Below the pieces are notes generated by a model that had not been told where the DNA came from, made no database searches, and saw only the letters and a program-made list of their open reading frames with translations. A program made the position numbers and the translations under genes. A stretch of 64,000 nucleotides of DNA from DASPJR01 sp035628505 (GTDB lineage Bacteria > Planctomycetota > SZUA-567 > H5-PLA8): NCBI GenBank assembly GCA_035628505.1, contig DASPJR010000158.1, forward strand, positions 33,783 through 97,782, read 5' to 3'. Below, piece by piece: positions 52,098 to 61,727 of this stretch; position 1 is the stretch's first letter; the number at the start of each line of letters is the position of its first letter.

Positions 52098-55064
52098 ATG
52101 CCGCTTATGATGAACGTTTCTAAACTTAAGGCACACAGACCGATCTGCCGTATTCTCCTTTGCTTTTATTTCCTCCTGTGCGGCTTGGCTTCAGTCGCCG
52201 GGGAAATCGATCTGCTTCCGCCTCTCACTCTGGATAAAGCCGGCGAAAAAGACAAAGACGGCGACAAGAAAGACAAAGACAAAGAAAAGGAAAAGGAACC
52301 CGAGTTCAAGTACTCGGCCTGGAGCGCCTTTCGCGACCTGGCCTCGACGCGGCCTCCAGGGAAAGTCGATCCCAAGAGCGAAGAAAGCCGCCCGGGCTCG
52401 AGCATGTGGTCGGGCTTTGCCCGGCGCGGCCAGTGGGTGACGATCGTCCTCGAGCTGAAAAACACGACCGAGAAGAAGGATTTCAAAGGCACGGCATCGA
52501 TCAATCTCAATCCCTTGAGGATGACTGAAAAAGGCACAATCCCCTACACAACCACGTATCGCCAGGATTTTGAAATCGGACCGCAGAGCACCAAGCAGTA
52601 CACGTTCAGCGTCCTGTATCCTGAAAACGGATTTTTTGACAAAGACAACACCGGCATTCCCGTGCAGATCACGGCCAATGGCGGCTCCTACCAGCGCTTC
52701 GTAACGCTTCAGGATCTGGATTCAGCGAGCACCGACTTCATTGTCGTGGTTTCGGAGAAGTCCGGCGCATTCCGGGGCCTGATGAGCATCCCCAACAAGG
52801 TGATGGAACGGAACAACAGCGGCCGCATCGTTGCGGTCGTGGAGCCGCGCGATCTGCCGTCGCGCTGGCACGATCTGACGATGGCCAACCTGATTATCAT
52901 CGACGGGCCGCCAACAGGCGAGCAGATCAAGGAGGAGCAGTGGGCGGCGCTCAAGTCCTACGTCCAGGCCGGCGGACATGTGCTGATTTCAGCCGGGAAG
53001 AACCCTGCGGCGCTCAAGAGTACCGACACCAGCCGCGAACGCAGCTACCTCGAAGAGCTCGCTGGAATCACCGTCAAGCAGACGTCCGAAGTACAGGAAC
53101 TCAATGGAGGTGAAAGCCGCGACCTGCACCTCAAGCTGCGCAATGACGTGAAGCTTTCGATGATCGACGTTACCGTCAACCCCGAAGGAACAACGATCGT
53201 CCAGCGCAATCAGCCGACACAGCTGGTGGAAAGGTGCACGCGTTTCTATGGCTTCGGCACCGTGACGTTCCTGCCTTACTCGCTTTCAGATCCGGTTCTG
53301 CCGGATTCCTGGGAAGGCAAGACATCGATCCCCGTGAGCATTGTCGAACGCTCGCGCGGGAGAACGCTGTTTCAGAACAAATCGTTGGACGATGAGAACC
53401 GCCCCGTGCGCGATCCGTGGGGCAACACAATTCAGCAGGCGCTGCCGGCGAGCACCTTCAACGGGTTACGACACGCGCTGGACGAGTCTTTCGCCAAAGA
53501 TACGCCCGTAAAAATGCAGGATCCGTCTTTTGTGCTCTCGTTCCTGCTTTTCTACCTGCTGCTGGCCGTGCCCGGAAATTATTTCATCTTCGGCTGGTTT
53601 AAGCGCCGCGAAATTGCATGGCTGGCGGTGCCAGTCTGGGCCGGCAGCTTCAGCGTGCTGGCTTACACGATCAGTTACATGGGCCAGACCGGTCAGTTGA
53701 CGGTGAACCAGGTCTCGGTGATTGAAGCAGGCAGCGGCCAGAACGTTGGAATGGCGCGCAGCTTTGTGGGGATTTACGCGCCTCGGCGCGACAACTACCG
53801 GGTCGTTTTCCCGACGGTCTCGCCCGTCGTTCCCGGACGGCCAATGTTCGACAGCCAGGCCGCGCCAGGACATCTCATTAATATTGAAAGCCAGACCGGC
53901 TCCTTGGACAGCGTATCCGATCTGCGACTTGTGGATTCGAACGGGACGTTGAGCATTGAACGGCTGCTGGTGCAGCAGCGTTCGACACGGCGCCTGGAAG
54001 TGCTGCATCGCGCGCGGCTGGGCGACGGATTGAAAGTGAAACTCTTGCGCGACGAGGGCAACCGCATCTCTATCGAAGTCGAAAACAACACCGGCTACAC
54101 CCTCTATTCGCCGGTACTGATTCACGAAGGCAAAGCAATCGAACTCGGTGCTTCGGCCGGCAATGTGCTCGCGCCGGGAGCATCAAAAAACATCAGCGAC
54201 GTGGGGCCCAATAGCGCTGAGCGCAAAGACATCAACCAGGCCTTTTTTGGGAAGGCCGTTTTTCTGCCTGCAACAACCGGCGGACACGCACGCAAGCGCG
54301 CGGAGGCGCTCAACGAATACATTCGCAGCAACCTGGGAACGCGCAGCGTCGTCTGTGCATGGCTGGATAATGCAGAGGGCAGCCTGCCCGTGCTGATCGG
54401 CGGGAGCAGCGGCCAGCCGAGCCGGCCAAAAGTTGAAGGCATGACGATGCTGCTGGTCCCCGTCAATGCGCGAAGCAGCGGCACAAGCGCGGGGGTGCTC
54501 GACAAGATCAAAGTGCGCCAGTCGCCGGATTTCAATCAGAACACGCAGCAGGCCACGTGGTTGGATGTGAGCAGCGCCGGAACGCCGCTGCGCATCGACA
54601 CGATCAACAAATTCCCCGGTCTTCAGCCCGCGCCGCATCTGACGCAGTACCTGTCGGTGGAGCTCCCGTCGCGCTACCGCGAACTGAGCGATGAAGGCCT
54701 GCGCCTGTACCTGAAAGGCAAACTGGAGGTCACAGTGGTCGGGCTTAACCTGCAGGCGGGAACCAATGCGCCGAATGTTTCCGGCACGCTGGCGGTAAAC
54801 ATCCGGCGCTACAACGACAAGGGGCCCGAAGGGTGGTTTGAGCAAAGCAACGAACTGATGCTGGAACTCAAGTCGGGCATTGCCCAGTCCTTCGCGCCCG
54901 TTTCGCTCCCGCTGGACAGCCGCCACGTCAACGACAACACCATGGTCCTGAAGCTGACGTTCACACCCGACACCACCAATACGGCGGTGCGAATCACCAA
55001 TATCAAAGCGCAGCTGAAAATGCTCGAATGCAGGATGAGCCGGGGCGAAGGAAACCAGCAATGA
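52098..55064 (+). CDS. Large membrane protein of an ABC export operon (GldG-like)
   Basis: 988 residues. Signal-like segment at about 16-35, then a Lys/Asp/Glu-rich stretch (about 48-68). A glutamine-amidotransferase-like fold (about 210-310: 'DFIVVVSEKSGAFRGLM', 'ANLIIIDGPPTGEQIKEEQW', 'YVQAGGHVLISAG') is typical of ABC-type gliding/DUF4350 proteins. Two transmembrane helices lie near 475-530. The large C-terminal part is beta-rich. It is coupled by a 4-base overlap to the ATPase at 55061 and followed by a permease, like the GldG-GldA-GldF set. I infer an auxiliary exporter subunit; the substrate is unknown. Confidence 0.75.
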   Translation: MPLMMNVSKLKAHRPICRILLCFYFLLCGLASVAGEIDLLPPLTLDKAGEKDKDGDKKDKDKEKEKEPEFKYSAWSAFRDLASTRPPGKVDPKSEESRPGSSMWSGFARRGQWVTIVLELKNTTEKKDFKGTASINLNPLRMTEKGTIPYTTTYRQDFEIGPQSTKQYTFSVLYPENGFFDKDNTGIPVQITANGGSYQRFVTLQDLDSASTDFIVVVSEKSGAFRGLMSIPNKVMERNNSGRIVAVVEPRDLPSRWHDLTMANLIIIDGPPTGEQIKEEQWAALKSYVQAGGHVLISAGKNPAALKSTDTSRERSYLEELAGITVKQTSEVQELNGGESRDLHLKLRNDVKLSMIDVTVNPEGTTIVQRNQPTQLVERCTRFYGFGTVTFLPYSLSDPVLPDSWEGKTSIPVSIVERSRGRTLFQNKSLDDENRPVRDPWGNTIQQALPASTFNGLRHALDESFAKDTPVKMQDPSFVLSFLLFYLLLAVPGNYFIFGWFKRREIAWLAVPVWAGSFSVLAYTISYMGQTGQLTVNQVSVIEAGSGQNVGMARSFVGIYAPRRDNYRVVFPTVSPVVPGRPMFDSQAAPGHLINIESQTGSLDSVSDLRLVDSNGTLSIERLLVQQRSTRRLEVLHRARLGDGLKVKLLRDEGNRISIEVENNTGYTLYSPVLIHEGKAIELGASAGNVLAPGASKNISDVGPNSAERKDINQAFFGKAVFLPATTGGHARKRAEALNEYIRSNLGTRSVVCAWLDNAEGSLPVLIGGSSGQPSRPKVEGMTMLLVPVNARSSGTSAGVLDKIKVRQSPDFNQNTQQATWLDVSSAGTPLRIDTINKFPGLQPAPHLTQYLSVELPSRYRELSDEGLRLYLKGKLEVTVVGLNLQAGTNAPNVSGTLAVNIRRYNDKGPEGWFEQSNELMLELKSGIAQSFAPVSLPLDSRHVNDNTMVLKLTFTPDTTNTAVRITNIKAQLKMLECRMSRGEGNQQ

Positions 55065-55987
55065 TCAAGATTCGCGGCTTTGTGAAACGCTACGACCAGT
55101 TTGTCGCCGTCGACCACCTGGATCTGGACATCGAGCAGGGCGACGTGTTTGGCTTCATCGGCCCGAACGGCGCCGGCAAGACGACTACCATCCGTTTCCT
55201 GACGACGCTGCTGAAACCCACGAGCGGGCAGGCGGAGATCAATGGATTCTCCGTCACGAAGCAGGTCGACGACGTGAAGCGTTCGATTGGTTTCATGCCC
55301 GATACCTTCGGACTTTACGACGGAATGAAGGTCTGGGAGTTCCTTGATTTCTTCGCTACGGCATATGGGCTGCCGCGCAGCAAGCGCCGGGCACTGATTG
55401 ACGACGTGCTGGAGCTGGTCGATCTGACCAGCAAACGCGAGGCGCTGGTCAATGGACTTTCGCGCGGCATGCAGCAGCGCCTGTGCCTGGCCAAGACGCT
55501 GGTTCACGATCCGCCGGTGCTGATTCTCGACGAACCGGCCTCGGGACTCGATCCGCGTGCGCGCGTCGAGATGAAAGCGCTCCTCAAGGAACTGCAGAAA
55601 ATGGGCAAGACCATCCTGGTCAGCTCGCACATCCTTCCGGAGCTCGCTGATTTCTGCAACAAGATCGGCATCATCGAACGCGGCAAGCTGCTGGCCGCAG
55701 GTCCGGTGCAGGACGTCATCCGTTCCATAAGGCAGAACCGCGTGGTTGAGGTCGTCGTGGCGACCCAGTCGGAAGCGTGTGAGGTCACCCTCGCCCACCA
55801 CCCGCATGTGCGAAATCTGACTGTCGCTGAAAACCGCTTCAAATTCGAGTTCATGGGCAATGACGACGACGTGCTGGCGCTGCACAAGGATCTGCTGATG
55901 CAGGATATTCCGGTCGTCTGGTTCAACGAAGTACAAGCCGACCTCGAAGAAGCGTTCATGAAGATTACGAAAGGGCTCGTGGCGTAA
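55061..55987 (+). CDS. ABC transporter ATPase (GldA-like)
   Basis: 308 residues; the ATG overlaps the previous stop (ATGA) with AAGGAAA upstream. Walker A GPNGAGKTTT, Q-loop region, signature LSRGMQQRL, Walker B VLILDEPASGLDP and the H-loop 'SSHILPEL' are intact. The 'LTTLLKPTSGQAEINGF' and 'IGFMPDTFGLYDGMKVWEFL' segments are those of the ABC-2/gliding subfamily. It powers the transporter whose permease is encoded at 56098. Confidence 0.95.
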   Translation: MIKIRGFVKRYDQFVAVDHLDLDIEQGDVFGFIGPNGAGKTTTIRFLTTLLKPTSGQAEINGFSVTKQVDDVKRSIGFMPDTFGLYDGMKVWEFLDFFATAYGLPRSKRRALIDDVLELVDLTSKREALVNGLSRGMQQRLCLAKTLVHDPPVLILDEPASGLDPRARVEMKALLKELQKMGKTILVSSHILPELADFCNKIGIIERGKLLAAGPVQDVIRSIRQNRVVEVVVATQSEACEVTLAHHPHVRNLTVAENRFKFEFMGNDDDVLALHKDLLMQDIPVVWFNEVQADLEEAFMKITKGLVA

Positions 55988-56049
55988 AAGATTCCGTAGC
56001 ATGTGCGTCCCGCCCATGCCGCCGTTGGGAACGATTTCGCAAAAGCGAG

Positions 56050-56070
56050 GTGCGGGCGAGAGGCCCGTAC
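56050..56070. repeat. Short GC-rich palindrome upstream of the ABC permease
   Basis: GTGCGGGC and GCCCGTAC flank a short loop, close to the style of the element at 44063-44081. Probably a member of the same repeat family. Confidence 0.4.
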
Positions 56071-56097
56071 TACGAACGTAGGAACGGAACGACTTTC

Positions 56098-57786
56098 ATG
56101 GCTGATGCCGCCCCGACACCTGTAGCTGCCGCGCCCGAACCGCGGCCGGCGAGAATGCGCTCGCCGAAAGACGACGCCAGCTTCGCCGACCGCGTTTTCC
56201 TGGCGATCGAAAATCCGGTGCTGCGCCGCGAGCTGCTGACGGCGCTGCGCTCGAACAAAGCCTTCATCCTGCATTTCCTCTTTCTGCTGGCGCTGGGCAC
56301 CGTGGTCTACGTGGCCTGGCCCAATGAACTGATTTCAACCAGCTCAGAAAAGGCGCGAATTCTCTTCCGCACCTTCGGCAAAGGCCAGCTGGTGCTCATT
56401 TCAATCCTCGCGCCGGCGTTCTCCGCGAGCGCGATGACCATTGAAAAAGAAAAGCGCTGCCTCGATCTGTTGCTGACCTCGCCCATTAATCCTGGCACGA
56501 TCCTGATGGGCAAGTACATGTCGTCGGTGCTTTACCTCTTTCTCCTGGTGCTTTCCACTGCTCCGCTGGTCTCCGTGATTCTCTGGTTACCGGGGCTTGG
56601 ACCGGAAGAAGTCGCCGGGCTCTATGTTCTGCTGATTTCGGTCTCTGCCGCTTTCGGAATGATCGGTCTGACGTGTTCAACGTACTTCCACCGGTCGCAG
56701 TCGAGCCTGGCGATTACCTACATGATCGTGCTGCCGCTCTCGCTGATTCTTTTCGCGTTTGCGCAGGGCTTTGACGGGTTCTTCATCATCAACACGTCGA
56801 TATGGCCATCAGCAATGCTGCTGATCGCCAGTGTCGTGATGTACCGTTCGTGCCACGCGCGTTTGCGCCAGCCGTTCGATCCGGTGTTCAAGGCCGCCGA
56901 AGAAGAAGATGTCTCGACGCAGACCGGCCTGGTGCTCGTGCGCGACCGCTTCCCAGATAATCTGCTCGCGCCGCCGAAAGACGATGAGCTGCTGCCGGAC
57001 GGCATTAACCCGATTTATCAGAAAGAAATCCGCAGCGAGATCCTCGGCCGCGGCACGCTGTTCCTGCGTTTGATCATTCAGATCAGCATGTTCCTGTCTG
57101 TCGTCTTCCTCACGTTCCTTTATCTAGGTAAAGAACACATCTTCGTCTATTACCTGATCCTCTTTACCATGCTTGTCGCGCCGGCTTTTGCCTGCAACAC
57201 GTTCACGCAGGAACGCGAGCGCGGCACGCTCGATCTACTTTTGACGACGCTGATCAAGCCTTCCCAGATCATCACCGGCAAGTTCCTGGCGTGCATGCGC
57301 CTGTCTCTGTTCCTTACCGGCCTGGTTGGCGTAACGATGTGCTTTTACCTGTTCGTCGGCCGTGACGAGCCGATGCAGCGCGTGATTTATCTGGGCGTGT
57401 ATATTCTGCTGATACTGACGACGATTGTCTTCGAGACATCGCTGGCGATGTTCTTCTCGCTGACATTCCGCAGCACGATCCAGAGCATGATTACGACTTA
57501 CACGGTTCTGCTGGTGCTTTTTGCGCTGCCAGTCGCGGCGGAAGAACTTATCGGAGCGTACACCAAGCTTCAGAGACAGGATCTATTCTTCCTGCTATTT
57601 ATCAGCCCATTCGAAGCGGCGTACTCGGTCTCGACTAAGACCGTAGGGCAGAGCGAGCTGCGTCAGCATGGAGTCATGTTGTGGCCGGCATTTACGGCAC
57701 TTTATGCCGGGCTCAGCTTTCTGCTGATGGGCTACGTTTACACCTCCTTTGAGCGTAAAGCCTTGGAGAGTACGCGCGTTCAATAA
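56098..57786 (+). CDS. ABC-2 type permease with two fused halves
   Basis: 562 residues from the ATG at 56098 (GGAACGGAACG upstream). Two ABC-2 permease units are fused: each has an amphipathic 'EKEKRCLDLLLTSPINPGT' or 'ERERGTLDLLLTTLIKPSQ' element after its first helix, followed by 'IMGKYMSS' or 'IITGKFLAC' and about five helices. This makes about 12 membrane helices in one chain, so it can form the whole translocation pore without dimerising. It partners the ATPase and large membrane protein upstream. The organisation resembles gliding-motility exporters. Confidence 0.92.
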   Translation: MADAAPTPVAAAPEPRPARMRSPKDDASFADRVFLAIENPVLRRELLTALRSNKAFILHFLFLLALGTVVYVAWPNELISTSSEKARILFRTFGKGQLVLISILAPAFSASAMTIEKEKRCLDLLLTSPINPGTILMGKYMSSVLYLFLLVLSTAPLVSVILWLPGLGPEEVAGLYVLLISVSAAFGMIGLTCSTYFHRSQSSLAITYMIVLPLSLILFAFAQGFDGFFIINTSIWPSAMLLIASVVMYRSCHARLRQPFDPVFKAAEEEDVSTQTGLVLVRDRFPDNLLAPPKDDELLPDGINPIYQKEIRSEILGRGTLFLRLIIQISMFLSVVFLTFLYLGKEHIFVYYLILFTMLVAPAFACNTFTQERERGTLDLLLTTLIKPSQIITGKFLACMRLSLFLTGLVGVTMCFYLFVGRDEPMQRVIYLGVYILLILTTIVFETSLAMFFSLTFRSTIQSMITTYTVLLVLFALPVAAEELIGAYTKLQRQDLFFLLFISPFEAAYSVSTKTVGQSELRQHGVMLWPAFTALYAGLSFLLMGYVYTSFERKALESTRVQ

Positions 57787-57799
57787 CATGCACCTTTTA

Positions 57800-57850
57800 C
57801 GCAAAGCTCTACTGCACCTTGTGTTGCAGAGCCTGCTATTTTTAATGCAC
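57800..57850 (+). terminator. Possible terminator of the ABC operon
   Basis: A bulged hairpin (GCTC/GAGC with TGCA/TGCA) lies downstream of the permease stop and is followed by CTGCTATTTTTAATG. The stem is imperfect, so confidence is low. Confidence 0.35.
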
Positions 57851-57915
57851 AAAGTGATTTGACTCTGGACGAAAATTTCGGTATCTATTTACATTCTGAG
57901 AAGCATGGGATCCTT

Positions 57916-58980
57916 ATGGACCAGCCTGTTCGCATTCTGGTTGTTGACGACGATGCCCCCACCCGGCGCCTGCTCTCGACGGCTCTGGCTGCTGAGGGCT
58001 ATTACGAAGTCGTTACGGCCCGCAATGGACAGGAGGCCCTGCGGTTCTTTCAGAGCAGCCCCGGCTTCGATCTTCTGCTGACCGATCTGTCGATGCCTGA
58101 AATGAACGGCATCGAGCTGGTTGAAAGCATTCGCGGCCTGGGCAGCGCCATTCCGGTTCTGATGCTCACGTCGATTCAGACCGACCAGACGATTGCCAAA
58201 GCACTTGAAGTAGGGACCGACGATTACCTGCAGAAGCCGGTCGATCTTCGCGAGCTTCGTTCCGCCGTCGCATACCTTATTGACAAACACCGCGCCAACC
58301 AGGAAGCGTTGCGCCCGACTCCCGTTGCCAAAGTTTCGTCTTCTGCATTGCTTACAGTTAACGACGTGCCCGCTTCAACCACGATCCGCAACGTAGACGA
58401 GGGTACGTTTGTTGAATTCACGACGATGAACGATCCGGTCGTCGCTGAACGCTTTCAGCGTTTTGCCGAACGCATCCTGGGCACTGCTTTGAATGCCAAA
58501 GAACGCGGCGAGCTGCGCCTGGCACTGGAAGAAATCGTGCGCAACGCCATTGAATGGGGCAACCTGAACGATCCCAATAAGAAGCTGCGCCTGTCCTATT
58601 GCATGCTCACCGACCGCATCACCTTCCGCATCGAAGACGAAGGCCCTGGATTCGATCCCTCGCTGCTGAAAGATCCCAGCGTCAATCCTGTCGCGCATAT
58701 CACCGAGCGCCGCGCTTCGGGTAAGCGCATGGGCGGCTGGGGCATTTTCCTCGCGCGCAAAATGGTCGATGAGGTCACCTTCAATCGCAAGGGCAACGTC
58801 GTCTTTCTCACGAAGTATATCAACCGCGCCGCCCCCGAGACGCCGCCGCAGGGAGAACAACCCGAGCTGGCATCCATCGCGGCCGATACGGTCTCACGTC
58901 CCCAGCGCCGCAGCACCCGCATGCTCCGCAAGACCACGCGCCTGCTGCGCAAGGAAGATCCGCGCTTCAAAGAAGCGTAA
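57916..58980 (+). CDS. Receiver-HATPase fusion (RsbW-like anti-sigma-type signalling protein)
   Basis: 354 residues from the ATG at 57916. A receiver domain (about 6-120: 'ILVVDDDAPTRRLL', the phosphoacceptor in LLLTDLSMPEMNGI, the lysine in DDYLQKPVDL) is followed by a linker and a GHKL/HATPase domain (about 180-320: 'LRLALEEIVRNAIEWGN', 'RIEDEGPGFDPSLLKD', GGWGIFLARKMVDEV). There is no His phosphorylation site, as in RsbW/SpoIIAB-type kinases of partner-switching systems. It likely acts by phosphorylating or sequestering an antagonist or sigma factor when its receiver is phosphorylated; no partner gene is adjacent. Confidence 0.9.
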   Translation: MDQPVRILVVDDDAPTRRLLSTALAAEGYYEVVTARNGQEALRFFQSSPGFDLLLTDLSMPEMNGIELVESIRGLGSAIPVLMLTSIQTDQTIAKALEVGTDDYLQKPVDLRELRSAVAYLIDKHRANQEALRPTPVAKVSSSALLTVNDVPASTTIRNVDEGTFVEFTTMNDPVVAERFQRFAERILGTALNAKERGELRLALEEIVRNAIEWGNLNDPNKKLRLSYCMLTDRITFRIEDEGPGFDPSLLKDPSVNPVAHITERRASGKRMGGWGIFLARKMVDEVTFNRKGNVVFLTKYINRAAPETPPQGEQPELASIAADTVSRPQRRSTRMLRKTTRLLRKEDPRFKEA

Positions 58981-59060
58981 CTTTACGCCACCGTTCCCGC
59001 ACGTATCCTGTTCTATCGCGCGCCGCCGGCTGGCGCGGTTTGGTGTTCCGGAGAGCTTTC

Positions 59061-60026
59061 ATGGCAAATGTGATCGCCGTCGACCTGGGTGGAACAAATA
59101 TTCGGGCCGCTCGCATCGACCCGAATGGCAAGATTGTCGCGCGCGAGAAAATTCCAACTGAAGCCGCCGCAGGCATGCAGAGCGTCTGCGAGCGCATTGC
59201 CGGGCTCGTCGCGAAATTGCGCACTGCCGGCACGATGGCGGTTGGCATCGGAACCCCGGGAGTGCCGGATCCGGAAACGGGAACGATGCGGCTGCCTGCG
59301 GTAAATATCGCCGGCAGCGCCGGTTTTCCGCTTACGCCGGTGCTTTCCAAAGCCGTTCAGCTTCCGGTCAAAGCCGACAACGATGGAAATCTCGCCGCGC
59401 TCGGCGAAAGCTGGAAGGGCGCAGGCAAAGGCGAATCGGTGGTGCTGGTGTTCACGCTGGGCACGGGTATCGGCGGCGGCTGCGTCATCAACGGAAAAGT
59501 ATTCCACGGCAATCACAACATGGGCACCGAGTTCGGCCATGTCTCCATTGATTACCGTGGCCGGCAGTGTCCGTGCGGCGGGCAGGGCTGCGTGGAGATG
59601 TACGCTTCGGCCGCGGCGCTGGGCCGAGACGCCCGCGAGGCCATGCGGGATTCGCTCTCCGCCGGCACAAGCCTGCTCATGAAAATGTGCCACGGGAAAA
59701 TAGACACGGTTGACGCGCGCATGGTCTGTGAAGCGGCGCGGCAGGGCGATGCGCTCGCGCTGTTCCTGCTGGATCAATGCTGCCTTTACCTTGCCTGCGG
59801 AATCGGCGCGCTGATCAACAGCTTCAATCCCAGTTGTGTCATCATTGGCGGAGGAATGTCGCTCGCCGGCGATGCGCTGCTGACGCGCATTCAACTGGCG
59901 CTGAACCGCGGCCGCGCATTCAAACCCATCCTGCAGGATGCGCGCATCAAGCTCGCCGAGCTCGGTGACGATGCCGGGCTGCTCGGTGCTGCGCGCATGG
60001 CCCTGGATTCTGTCGAGGCAAAATGA
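59061..60026 (+). CDS. ROK-family sugar kinase (glucokinase-like)
   Basis: 321 residues from the ATG at 59061 (GGAGAG upstream). 'IAVDLGGTNIRAARIDPNG' is the phosphate-binding loop; 'VKADNDGNLAALGESWKG' and 'FTLGTGIGGGCVINGK' follow; and the ROK zinc motif is complete: GTEFGH plus CPCGGQGCVE. Cytoplasmic enzyme phosphorylating glucose or an N-acetylated hexosamine; the family does not fix the substrate. It overlaps the next gene by four bases. Confidence 0.92.
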   Translation: MANVIAVDLGGTNIRAARIDPNGKIVAREKIPTEAAAGMQSVCERIAGLVAKLRTAGTMAVGIGTPGVPDPETGTMRLPAVNIAGSAGFPLTPVLSKAVQLPVKADNDGNLAALGESWKGAGKGESVVLVFTLGTGIGGGCVINGKVFHGNHNMGTEFGHVSIDYRGRQCPCGGQGCVEMYASAAALGRDAREAMRDSLSAGTSLLMKMCHGKIDTVDARMVCEAARQGDALALFLLDQCCLYLACGIGALINSFNPSCVIIGGGMSLAGDALLTRIQLALNRGRAFKPILQDARIKLAELGDDAGLLGAARMALDSVEAK

Positions 60027-61033
60027 GCCGAGATACGGACCGCCACGGCCTGCCGCCGCGTCCCGGTGATGATGCGAGTCCTGCCGCATGGCGCGCCTAT
60101 GCCGATGCGCTCGAACAAGTCATCGCTGCGGGCGAGCATCGCGGCGCATTTCTGCAGACGCGTCTGAATCAGATCGTTACCTCGCCGGCATTCAAAGTCT
60201 TGAAAAAGGCGCGGAGCATTCTTCAGAGCACGCGCTCGTCGCGGCGGAAGAAAAGCGCCGCCGCCAGCTATACGCCCGACATTCAGGGCAGCCCGCTGGT
60301 TTCCATCCTGATACCGTTCCGCGATCAGGCGGCTGTGCTCGAACGCTGCCTGAAAAGCCTGCGCGCGATCACGGCGTATTCGCGTTACGAACTGATTCTG
60401 ATCGACAACGGCAGCACCGAGACAGCGACAAAAAAGCTGCTCGCGAACGAAGCCAGGAACTCGAACACGCAGGTTCTGCGCGTCGACGAGCCCTTCAACT
60501 TCTCGCGCCTGAACAACCTCGCGGCAAAGAAGGCACAGGGTGAGCATCTTCTGTTCCTGAACAATGATACGGAAATTATTGATCCGGTCTGGCTTGGCGC
60601 TTTGTTAGAACAAAGCCAGAAAACCGCCGTCGGGGCAGTGGGCGCAAAACTGCTCTATCCGGACGGCCGCATTCAACACGCGGGCGTGAAAATGGGAATG
60701 GACGACATCGCCGGACACATACATCGTCTATGCACGGAGGACGATCCGGCCGTGCAGACCATGCGCGAGTGCGACGCGGTCACTGCGGCGTGCCTGATGA
60801 CACGCTGCGGCGTCTTTGAGGAACTCGGCGGCTTTAACGAGACGGATTTGCCTGTGGCGTACAATGATGTGGATTACTGCCTGCGCGTGCGTGAGAAGAA
60901 TTTGAAAATCATCTACACGCCGCATGCGCGCCTGATCCATCACGAATCGCTCAGCCGCGGCAACACGAACGACCCGCGGCAGTCGGCATACATGTGCCGC
61001 CGCTGGGCACGCTTTATCCTGAACGGAAAATAA
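60023..61033 (+). CDS. Family 2 glycosyltransferase
   Basis: 336 residues; ATG overlaps the ROK stop. A helical N-terminal region of about 85 residues precedes the GT-A domain with 'SILIPFRDQAAVLERCLKSL', 'LILIDNGSTETATK', the metal motif FLNNDTEI and 'YNDVDYCLRVREKNL'. Rhamnosyl/other glycosyltransferases of this type decorate polysaccharides or lipids. The coupling to the ROK kinase suggests a shared sugar pathway, but neither substrate is known. Confidence 0.88.
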   Translation: MSRDTDRHGLPPRPGDDASPAAWRAYADALEQVIAAGEHRGAFLQTRLNQIVTSPAFKVLKKARSILQSTRSSRRKKSAAASYTPDIQGSPLVSILIPFRDQAAVLERCLKSLRAITAYSRYELILIDNGSTETATKKLLANEARNSNTQVLRVDEPFNFSRLNNLAAKKAQGEHLLFLNNDTEIIDPVWLGALLEQSQKTAVGAVGAKLLYPDGRIQHAGVKMGMDDIAGHIHRLCTEDDPAVQTMRECDAVTAACLMTRCGVFEELGGFNETDLPVAYNDVDYCLRVREKNLKIIYTPHARLIHHESLSRGNTNDPRQSAYMCRRWARFILNGK

Positions 61034-61035
61034 CA

Positions 61036-61701
61036 ATGAACAAGAAAGCATTGATCGTCTGGGGCGGCTGGGCCGGGCACGATCCGGAGAACATCGCAAA
61101 GCTGTTTGAACGCGTGCTGAAAGAGCACGGTTTCAGCGTCAGCGTCTCCCCCGCTCTTGACGCCTTCAACGACGCGGCCGGGCTCAAAGACCTGAGCCTG
61201 ATCGTTCCGATCTGGACGATGGGCACGATCAGTAACGAGCAATGTAAAAACGTCTGCGAAGCGGTCAGCGCAGGCGTCGGCATCGGCGGCGTGCACGGCG
61301 GTATGTGCGACGCATTCCGAAGCAATACGGAATGGCAGTTCCTGACGGGCGGACAGTTCGTCGCTCATCCGGGAAACGACGGCATCAACTACAAAGTCAA
61401 TTTTACCGGCAAGCACTGGATCACCGACGGCCTCGTCGATTACGAGGTTTCCTCTGAGCAGTACTACATGCATGTGGATCCGGCGAACACCGTTCTGGCC
61501 ACGACTAAATTTCCTATAGCCGCCGGCCCGCACGTCCCAAACGGCGAAGTCATTATGCCGCTGACGTGGATCAAACAATACGGCAAAGGTCGGGTCTTCT
61601 ACTGCTCGCTCGGCCACACTGCAAAAGTGGTGGAGCAGCCTCAGACGCTGAAAATGTGCACGCGCGGCCTGCTCTGGGCGGCGCGCGCTGAGAGCGCTTA
61701 G
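61036..61701 (+). CDS. ThuA-like protein
   Basis: 221 residues from the ATG at 61036, only 2 bp after the glycosyltransferase. Unlike the ThuA protein at 33478 it has no signal peptide. 'ALIVWGGWAGHDPENIAKLF', 'SLIVPIWTMGTI', 'VGIGGVHGGMCDAFR', 'HWITDGLVDYEVSSEQYYMH' and 'VFYCSLGHTAKV' are standard. Likely cytoplasmic; role in sugar metabolism inferred from neighbours (GH4 and ROK). Confidence 0.88.
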   Translation: MNKKALIVWGGWAGHDPENIAKLFERVLKEHGFSVSVSPALDAFNDAAGLKDLSLIVPIWTMGTISNEQCKNVCEAVSAGVGIGGVHGGMCDAFRSNTEWQFLTGGQFVAHPGNDGINYKVNFTGKHWITDGLVDYEVSSEQYYMHVDPANTVLATTKFPIAAGPHVPNGEVIMPLTWIKQYGKGRVFYCSLGHTAKVVEQPQTLKMCTRGLLWAARAESA

Positions 61702-61727
61702 TTAATAGACCATTAGAAAGCAACCGT

